This document shows, piece after piece, positions 16,598-22,217 of a stretch of DNA of 22,217 nt (position 1 is its first letter; every line of letters begins with the position of its first letter). Below the pieces are notes generated by a model that worked only from the letters and a program-made list of their open reading frames with translations, searched no databases and was not told the origin of the DNA. Origin of the DNA: JASGDC01 sp047606545 (GTDB lineage: Bacteria; Actinomycetota; Actinomycetes; Actinomycetales; Micrococcaceae); the NCBI GenBank assembly GCA_047606545.1, contig JASGEI010000007.1, forward strand, positions 1 through 22,217, written 5' to 3'. Made by a program: the position numbers and the translations under genes.

Positions 16598-19500
16598 AGT
16601 TCAGTAACCTGCTTCCCTAAGCAAAGTGGGCATACTTCTGGAACATTGCATGGATAACTGCGACTGTAATTATTTGCATTAAGATCATGGCGAGCTATAA
16701 AGTTAGGACCTCGCATTAATTTAGCAGCTTCGATAACCCTTGAGGTAAATTCGGCCTTTTTGTCATCGCTTAATGGTTCTTGGAATACCCGTGGCAATTT
16801 TACATTTTTAGAACCAATTTGGGCAATCGCAGCACCACCCGTTTTACTACCAAGTTTCTCTTTAAAACCACTTTTTTCAACAGCTAATTGATAACCCAGC
16901 AGTTGTTGATGCTCTTCAATATCTGCTTTAGATGGCGCATTTTGACCAGTTTTTAAATCTACTACGACTAGTTTGCCATCTGGGTCGCGTTCTAAACGGT
17001 CAACTTTACCGTGCAAAATTACTTTATCTGCAATCTTTGCTTCAAAAGGTTCTTCACGACGTAGTAATTTCCGTTGCTCTTTCATCATTTGTTTAACGTA
17101 ATCAACATGAAAATCCATCATCTTTTCAGCACGTTCCAACTCTTTTTTCTCCGCCCAACTTTCAGTCCGCCCTAACTCATGCCAACGATTATTAAGCTGC
17201 AGTTTCAGCTCCGTGCGTAGCTCTTCAAGTTTAGAAGTAACAGCTTCTTCAGGCTCATTAATATCTTGGGCGATAGCATGAGCTAAATTACCTAAATTAC
17301 GCTTATCATCACTAGAAGCACTACCACCGACTCGGTCTACTAACCAACATAACGGACAATCATGAATTTGTTCAATCTTACTTGGCGATACTCGAATCTC
17401 ATCAGTTTCTGCGTAAAAAGGTTTATTAGAAGAAATGCCTAAATAACCCCACCATTGTGCCGGGTTCGCTCCAGGAATATTCCTCTTAGCCAATTCTGTC
17501 AACAATCGTACCGCTTCTGTTTTCCGAGTCTGAGCCTTCTCAGAAGTATCAGGATCTTCTAGTACTTGACGTAATTCAATAACCATAGTTTTGGCATTAA
17601 AAGGTTTGGGTACTTTAATCTTTTCCACCTCTGTCTCTTGTTTTAAGATTCCAGAAACTTGGAATAACAAACTAGAAACTTGATGTTCTTCAGTAGAAAC
17701 TGCAGTCAAACTTACCAGTTTCTTACCACGAGATAGTGCAGCTAAAAACAACCTCAATTCATCACGGTATGTGTCATCTCGTTTTTCTTTATAAGACAAT
17801 AGTGCATTACCTGTGACCGTACTAACTAACTCATCTTGTCCTAATAAATCTTGTGCCAACATAGTTGCTGGCCAACTACCTTCTTGTAAGGCAGGCAGGA
17901 AAACATAATCAAACTCACGTCCCATAGCACCAGCTGGAGTTAATAAAACTACCCCTAAGTCTTTAGACATACTACGTTTAGCAATGCTATCCTCTGGGAT
18001 TTCCTGACTGTTCATATACGAAATGAAATCATCAATTCTAGATCCTCTATTAGCTGAATAGCGTTGAGCGATAGAAAATAATGCTACTACACTGTCTAGG
18101 TAATGGTCAGCTACCCCACTGTCTTCACCACCACTGAGTGCTTCGTATTTCCATGTATCTGCCTTGTCACTAGCTTCCCATACTTCCCATAAAGCGCCAT
18201 TAACACTAAGCTCTATCGCATTTCTAGCTTTTTGTGCTGCATCAAGCATTACATAAAATTTTGCTAGCTTTTTCTTACACCCACTAAGTTTTTCCGCATC
18301 TTTCTTAGTTTTATGTATATCTAAGTCGAATAAACTTGGGTCAGTCAATGCTTTAACTAATAAAACATCTGATGACGAATAATCCATATTTTCACGTGCT
18401 TTTTTACGAAGCTGGGTTTTTATCCTACGAATATCAACTTCAGATGCATTTAGATAGACATTCTTTAAAAACTTTTGAAATAGTTCACTTAATTCTTCAA
18501 TATCTTTTTTAGATAGTTCTGTTTTCTCCTTAGAAAGTTCCGTTGCTTTTTGTGCTAATAAAAAGATATCTAAAAGCGGCCATACTGCTGCTTCATCTTT
18601 TAACGGAACTTCTGCTGATGGAAGCTCCAGAGGAATGTCTGCCCTACTTAAGGTACGCTTAAACCTGTTTAATTCTCGGTAACCCCTAACAATCACTGCA
18701 CAATTACTCCATGGTACATCTTGTTTAACATGTAATTTTGTCAGTTGTTCCGTAAGATAATATTCTTCAGCAATTTCTGAGGAAAACACTTTAGTTTTTA
18801 CCTTACCTGAATCTTTAGCTAAAAATTCAACACCTGAACGGCGCTCGCCACTATCCTTAGCTGGTAACTTATCACTTAACTTTGAGTTAACTGACTCAAT
18901 CTCACCAGAAAAACGGAAAGCCGCATTTAGAATTTCTTCTTCAAAAGGCAGTCCTAACTTATCTGCAAATAAGTCTTGATAAAGTCTGAAATTATTTGGA
19001 TCTGCACCCCGGAAGCCCTCTACAGTTACATCTGGGTTAAAACAAGCAAGCAAAGTGGTATCTTTAGTAACTAATAACCCTAATAATTCTAGACTGGCTG
19101 AATTAATATCGTGAGCATCATCAATTAAAATATGTCGGTAACGATTTTGCATTTCATATCTAAACTCTTGGTCTAGTTTTAATATCTCAACAGCTGCACG
19201 TAATAATTGTGAGGGAGTATAGGCTCCAGCATACTTATCATCAGTAGCTAGCCTTTCTAGATATTCCTTATAAACTTGTGCTAATGCTTGCCATAACTGT
19301 TTTTTATTCTCGTTTAATTTCGCATATTCCACTAATTTTTCTGGATTCACACCATGCTCAATACAACGATCAAAGAACCTACGTACCTTATCTCGGAAAG
19401 TTTTCGTAACTATTGCTTCTTCATAGCCTTCAGGCCAGTTAATAGCTGCAAAATTATCATCCTGTGAAAAAGTTTGTAGAATTTGGGCAAGGATATCATC

Positions 19501-19896
19501 TTGCTCTGGACCAGTAATTAATTTAGTCTTTACTACTGTACTTTCAGTTATTTTTTGAACATGTGCTGTTTTTAACACTTCAAAGGCGACAGCTTGCCAA
19601 GTCTTTACCATTGGTAATGAAATATCAACATGAGTACTCTCGGCTAATTTATTTCTAAGCGAAACGCCTCTGACACGAGTAGGCACTAAAACTATTGATT
19701 CTTCTACTAGTTCAGATTTACCAAGCTCTATGGCACGTTCTTTAATTACCGTAGTTTTGCCAGTTCCAGCCATCCCTTTTACTAGCTGAATTGTTGGCCC
19801 TTTAGGAACTGCAACTAGCTCTTGTTGTTGCCTAGTTAGCTTTATCTTTTGCTTTTGTCTCGTCGTTTTAATAAAATGAGGTGCTTTAATACTCAC
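16594..19896 (-). CDS. adnA: AdnA-like subunit of the AdnAB helicase-nuclease
   Basis: A 1100-residue partner of AdnB. Walker A is intact (GMAGTGKT, 41-48), but other motor motifs are altered: DDAHD (259-263) for DEFQD, TPAGAMGREFD (653-663) where active motors have H-x-x-KG, and ALSRGKK (720-726) for the V-A-x-TRA motif. This fits the lesser motor role reported for AdnA. The C-terminal nuclease has His873, Asp966 in GKVDR, and DLKTG (980-984). Cys847 or Cys850 together with C-x5-C-x2-C at 1083, 1089 and 1092 form the four-cysteine iron-sulphur pattern seen in AddB/AdnA-type nucleases. It starts at GTG with a strong Shine-Dalgarno and is the first gene of the adnA-adnB unit. Confidence 0.92.
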   Translation of the reverse strand: MSIKAPHFIKTTRQKQKIKLTRQQQELVAVPKGPTIQLVKGMAGTGKTTVIKERAIELGKSELVEESIVLVPTRVRGVSLRNKLAESTHVDISLPMVKTWQAVAFEVLKTAHVQKITESTVVKTKLITGPEQDDILAQILQTFSQDDNFAAINWPEGYEEAIVTKTFRDKVRRFFDRCIEHGVNPEKLVEYAKLNENKKQLWQALAQVYKEYLERLATDDKYAGAYTPSQLLRAAVEILKLDQEFRYEMQNRYRHILIDDAHDINSASLELLGLLVTKDTTLLACFNPDVTVEGFRGADPNNFRLYQDLFADKLGLPFEEEILNAAFRFSGEIESVNSKLSDKLPAKDSGERRSGVEFLAKDSGKVKTKVFSSEIAEEYYLTEQLTKLHVKQDVPWSNCAVIVRGYRELNRFKRTLSRADIPLELPSAEVPLKDEAAVWPLLDIFLLAQKATELSKEKTELSKKDIEELSELFQKFLKNVYLNASEVDIRRIKTQLRKKARENMDYSSSDVLLVKALTDPSLFDLDIHKTKKDAEKLSGCKKKLAKFYVMLDAAQKARNAIELSVNGALWEVWEASDKADTWKYEALSGGEDSGVADHYLDSVVALFSIAQRYSANRGSRIDDFISYMNSQEIPEDSIAKRSMSKDLGVVLLTPAGAMGREFDYVFLPALQEGSWPATMLAQDLLGQDELVSTVTGNALLSYKEKRDDTYRDELRLFLAALSRGKKLVSLTAVSTEEHQVSSLLFQVSGILKQETEVEKIKVPKPFNAKTMVIELRQVLEDPDTSEKAQTRKTEAVRLLTELAKRNIPGANPAQWWGYLGISSNKPFYAETDEIRVSPSKIEQIHDCPLCWLVDRVGGSASSDDKRNLGNLAHAIAQDINEPEEAVTSKLEELRTELKLQLNNRWHELGRTESWAEKKELERAEKMMDFHVDYVKQMMKEQRKLLRREEPFEAKIADKVILHGKVDRLERDPDGKLVVVDLKTGQNAPSKADIEEHQQLLGYQLAVEKSGFKEKLGSKTGGAAIAQIGSKNVKLPRVFQEPLSDDKKAEFTSRVIEAAKLMRGPNFIARHDLNANNYSRSYPCNVPEVCPLCLGKQVTEL

Positions 19897-19900
19897 GTCT

Positions 19901-19911
19901 ACCTCACCTTT
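19901..19911 (-). promoter_or_regulatory. Ribosome binding site fixing the GTG start of adnA
   Basis: On the minus strand AAAGGTGAGGT lies just before TAGAC-free spacing to GTG 19896 (GAGG ends five bases upstream). It is one of the strongest Shine-Dalgarno sequences in the window and supports the GTG start. Confidence 0.7.
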
Positions 19912-19925
19912 CTCTAGAACTTTGG

Positions 19926-19953
19926 CATATAGTAACCACGACTACACTATATG
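19926..19953. promoter_or_regulatory. Inverted repeat in the adnA/exonuclease divergent region, possible operator
   Basis: CATATAGT (19926-19933) and ACTATATG (19946-19953) are perfect 8-bp reverse complements, 20 bases start to start, about two helical turns. The left arm overlaps TACTAT (minus strand 19929-19934), a candidate -10 for adnA. No regulator is encoded nearby; in AT-rich DNA a chance repeat of this size is possible. Confidence 0.3.
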
Positions 19954-20020
19954 AAACGTAATATTAATAAGTATAAAACTGAGCTACGACAAAAATATTA
20001 TTCAGAAATTTATAGGTGTT

Positions 20021-20770
20021 TTGTCAGAGCCATCCCGTAAAATAAAAATCATGAAGAATTGGTACGAATCCCCTAGCGCATGCTTCGATTTAGAAACTAC
20101 TGGTGCAGACCCAAAAACTGCACGTATTGTAACTGCATCACTAATTTTGTGTGATGCAGCAGGAAAACCAGACAAAACTTTAGAACTACTAGCTGATCCA
20201 GGCGTTGAAATCCCTGCACGTGCGACTGCAGTACATGGAATTACTACTGAACAAGCTCGCCAAGATGGGCAACATATTCAGTTCGTTGTCGAGCAGATAG
20301 TTAATGCTTTAGATGAATTATTCGAACGTAATATTCCGGTCATTGCCTATAACGCAGTCTATGATTTCACTGTCTTGCTGTATGAGTGTGCTCGTCATGA
20401 AGTCATGCCTCCAGAAAAGATTGCACCGGTAATTGATCCATTTGTAATCGATAAACAAGCAGACCCTTATCGCAAAGGACGTAGGACTCTCACTGCACTG
20501 TGTGAACTATATAATATTGATCTAGAACATGCACACACTTCTGCAGACGATGCATTAGCTGCACTAAAACTTGCCAATAAGATGGCACAAAAATACCGTG
20601 ACTATTTATCCATTCCCGTGCAAAAACTACATGACGAACAAAAACAATGGAAAGCATTGCAGAGTAAATCCTTCGAAGACTACCTTAAAAAGATTGGTAG
20701 ATTTACCGAAAAAATCGATCCTACTTGGCCAGCAATATATCCAGAGCAATTTGAAGATTTAGAATATTAA
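20021..20770 (+). CDS. DnaQ-like DEDDh 3'-5' exonuclease
   Basis: A 249-residue exonuclease of the DEDDh group: FDLETTG with Asp23 and Glu25 (22-28), NAVYDFTVL with Asp115 (111-119), and HTSADDA with His172 and Asp177. All metal ligands and the catalytic His are present, so it should be active. It lacks polymerase III or BRCT domains and resembles stand-alone actinobacterial exonucleases. The frame opens at TTG 20021 with a close, weak AGGTG; ATG 20051 (giving MKNWYESP) fits the expected N-terminus of relatives better but has no Shine-Dalgarno. It diverges from adnA, which suggests but does not prove a DNA-repair role. It overlaps the convergent MFS gene by four bases. Confidence 0.88.
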   Translation: MSEPSRKIKIMKNWYESPSACFDLETTGADPKTARIVTASLILCDAAGKPDKTLELLADPGVEIPARATAVHGITTEQARQDGQHIQFVVEQIVNALDELFERNIPVIAYNAVYDFTVLLYECARHEVMPPEKIAPVIDPFVIDKQADPYRKGRRTLTALCELYNIDLEHAHTSADDALAALKLANKMAQKYRDYLSIPVQKLHDEQKQWKALQSKSFEDYLKKIGRFTEKIDPTWPAIYPEQFEDLEY

Positions 20771-22059
20771 GGCTGTGGAGCTCTGGCATCATAATCTCTA
20801 AAGCTCTTAAAACGCCACATTAAGCTATAAATAAGAGCGACGATAATAATGCCACCAAATAGTTGTGGCATCCATAACAAACCTAAACTCGCTACCAAAC
20901 CTACATAAAAGTCACCAGCTCTAGGCCCACCAGTAACCACTACCATGTATAAACCTTGGATACGGCCTCGCATCCCATCGGGCACTGCAGCCTGCATGAT
21001 AGTTGACCTATAAATACCACTGATGTTGTCAGCAACACCAGAAATTATAGTTACAATTACAGCCACTGTTAATAATCCCCCATGCACATCACTAAAACTA
21101 GTCGAGTGCGTGTGATTACCCATACCCAATAGGATTACTATTCCAAAGGCAAATATTGAAATACCATAGGCCGCTACTGCCTGGACAATTGCTTGCCCTT
21201 GCTTGTTCACTCTAGTAATCTGTCCAGATACTAGACTGGAAGCAAAAACTCCAATTGCACTAGCAGAACTTAAGATACCTACTGTTACTGCACCACCACC
21301 AATTACTAGTGCCCCGACAGCTGGGAAAATTGATTTTGGATTGCCAAAAACCATAGCAACAATGTCTGCTAAGAAAGCCATCTTAATATTTGGAGACTTC
21401 TTTAGAAATTTTAAACCGTCAATTACGGAACGAATCGGATTAATACCTTTATTTTCTGCCTGTGGTGGAATAGCTGGCAGCATAAACACTCCAATAAATG
21501 AAGCAGTAAATAGTATTACATCGGTTAGATAAGCCCAACCAAAGCCTCCAAAACTAGCAATAACACCACCTAGAGCTGGCCCAAGAGTAATACCAGTACC
21601 CATTGATAAACCACGCAAAGCAGCTGCCGCTGCTAATTTGTCATAAGGTAATAATCTTGGCGTAATAGCACTATTTGCAGCTTGCATTACCACTGATGCA
21701 ACTTGCTGGATGGTAGTAAGGGTGTAGTAAATCCATAAAGCTTTTTGCTCAGTAAAAGCAGCAGTTGCTAACCCCGCACTCATCGCCCAAGTAATGATTC
21801 CGCTGTACAAACTAACTTTACGCTTATCAAAACGATCTACTAAGGTGCCACCATAAAGCCCAGAAAGAATCATCGGTATCAATGCAATAGTGCCGACTAA
21901 AGCAACAGCCATAGTGGAATCAGTAATATCGTAAACTTGCACACCTACGACAGTTAAAGTCATCTGGGCACCAATTAGCGAAATCGCACCACCAATAAAA
22001 ACTCGTGCAAATGCTGGGCTAGTTTTAAGCGGAGATAAATCAATCAATAAGTTCTTCAT
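20767..22059 (-). CDS. MFS exporter, EntS/MFS_3-like
   Basis: A 430-residue major facilitator with about 12 hydrophobic segments in two halves and a long central loop near 195-225. The motif between helices 2 and 3 reads GGTLVDRFDKRK (70-81), the usual MFS motif A. The overall pattern suits the EntS/MFS_3 group of exporters (siderophores, drugs); the substrate cannot be told from sequence, and no siderophore genes are nearby. The ATG at 22059 has no clear Shine-Dalgarno. Its stop shares TTAA (20767-20770) with the convergent exonuclease gene. Only 35 bases separate its start from the probable IS end at 22095, so its native promoter may have been displaced or replaced. Confidence 0.87.
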   Translation of the reverse strand: MKNLLIDLSPLKTSPAFARVFIGGAISLIGAQMTLTVVGVQVYDITDSTMAVALVGTIALIPMILSGLYGGTLVDRFDKRKVSLYSGIITWAMSAGLATAAFTEQKALWIYYTLTTIQQVASVVMQAANSAITPRLLPYDKLAAAAALRGLSMGTGITLGPALGGVIASFGGFGWAYLTDVILFTASFIGVFMLPAIPPQAENKGINPIRSVIDGLKFLKKSPNIKMAFLADIVAMVFGNPKSIFPAVGALVIGGGAVTVGILSSASAIGVFASSLVSGQITRVNKQGQAIVQAVAAYGISIFAFGIVILLGMGNHTHSTSFSDVHGGLLTVAVIVTIISGVADNISGIYRSTIMQAAVPDGMRGRIQGLYMVVVTGGPRAGDFYVGLVASLGLLWMPQLFGGIIIVALIYSLMWRFKSFRDYDARAPQP

Positions 22060-22094
22060 TACTATCTGCAGTACCTATATAACTAAACTTTGAG

Positions 22095-22116
22095 TTATAG
22101 GCCATAATGTGTTGTT
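22095..22116 (-). repeat. 22-bp long-distance inverted repeat, right copy
   Basis: Exact reverse complement of 101-122. Read on the plus strand it starts TTATAGGCCATAA. Bases left of 22095 and right of 22116 do not match those around the first copy. Confidence 0.7.
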
Positions 22117-22217
22117 ATTTTTCTTTGTAGGGGTTATTTTTTCTGTGATGTAGGCCTGTTTGTTAGCTTCTAAAGTTAGCTTATGGGTTTTAATCAATAT
22201 TCTGCTTGGTGTGTGCT
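22095..22217 (+). mobile_element. Left end of a second probable insertion-sequence copy (partial)
   Basis: Beginning with the 22-bp repeat, the 123 bases to the window edge would be the left end of an IS in the same orientation as the one ending at 122: the terminal repeats face outwards in the correct sense for two copies pointing the same way. The last 35 bases contain an ATG (22183) opening a frame MGFNQYSAWCV that runs off the edge. It could be the transposase start but has no clear Shine-Dalgarno. The inference rests on the repeat and the geometry, not on a recognised transposase. Confidence 0.4.

Noticed and set aside
13235..19896. RecBC or AddAB pair
   Set aside because: Both subunits carry a motor with a Walker A motif and a C-terminal nuclease, and the neighbours are UvrD2 and NudC; this is the AdnAB arrangement of Actinobacteria.
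13235..20770. Novel anti-phage defence island of helicase, nuclease, pseudokinase and exonuclease
   Set aside because: The combination looks suggestive, but the helicase-nucleases are recognisable AdnAB in their usual core context; the only mobile-element signs are at the window edges.

Overview
The window looks like a core chromosomal stretch from an AT-rich (by eye about 40% G+C, not computed) actinobacterium. The assignment rests on gene content and order. UPF0182, a YlbL-like PDZ/Lon protein, a DUF2342 protein, a ThiF-like protein, UvrD2, NudC and the AdnA/AdnB helicase-nucleases sit in nearly the same arrangement as the Rv3193c-Rv3202c segment of Mycobacterium tuberculosis, as I remember it. 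A low-GC Actinomycetaceae- or Bifidobacteriaceae-like lineage is possible, but I cannot name a genus.

Layout. 1-122: 3' end of an unidentified ORF followed by one copy of a 22-bp sequence; the same 22 bp recurs inverted at 22095-22116. I read these as ends of two insertion-sequence copies that bracket the window. 297-373 (-): initiator tRNA-Met with its promoter and a terminator hairpin. 537-4504 (-): UPF0182 membrane protein and PDZ/Lon protease, translationally coupled. 4606-6198 (+): DUF2342. 6292-6780 (-): YgjP/DUF45-type metallopeptidase. 6811-7860 (+): divergent ThiF-like protein. 7976-10898 (-): uvrD2 and nudC, overlapping. 10983-13232 (+): phosphotransferase-fold protein with a long low-complexity tail. 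13235-19896 (-): adnB and adnA, overlapping. 20021-20770 (+): DEDDh exonuclease. 20767-22059 (-): MFS exporter.

Functionally the right two thirds is a DNA-end-processing neighbourhood: AdnAB resects double-strand breaks, UvrD2 is an essential helicase in mycobacteria, and a DnaQ-fold exonuclease lies next to adnA. NudC (NADH/NAD-RNA pyrophosphatase) is coupled to UvrD2. The left third concerns the cell envelope and proteolysis.

The most unusual item is the 749-aa protein at 10983-13232. Its kinase-fold domain has lost both catalytic aspartates (HGD to HGQ, and the metal-binding Asp to Asn), and it carries about 440 residues of heptad-repeat coiled coil plus acidic, basic and proline-rich tail. 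It is convergent with adnB; an inverted repeat across the two stop codons gives both proteins the same last four residues. Other points of note are a Cys-to-His swap in the UvrD2 zinc motif, a degenerate ThiF-like protein with no visible peptide partner, and the probable IS brackets. I see no CRISPR array, prophage or obvious defence system.
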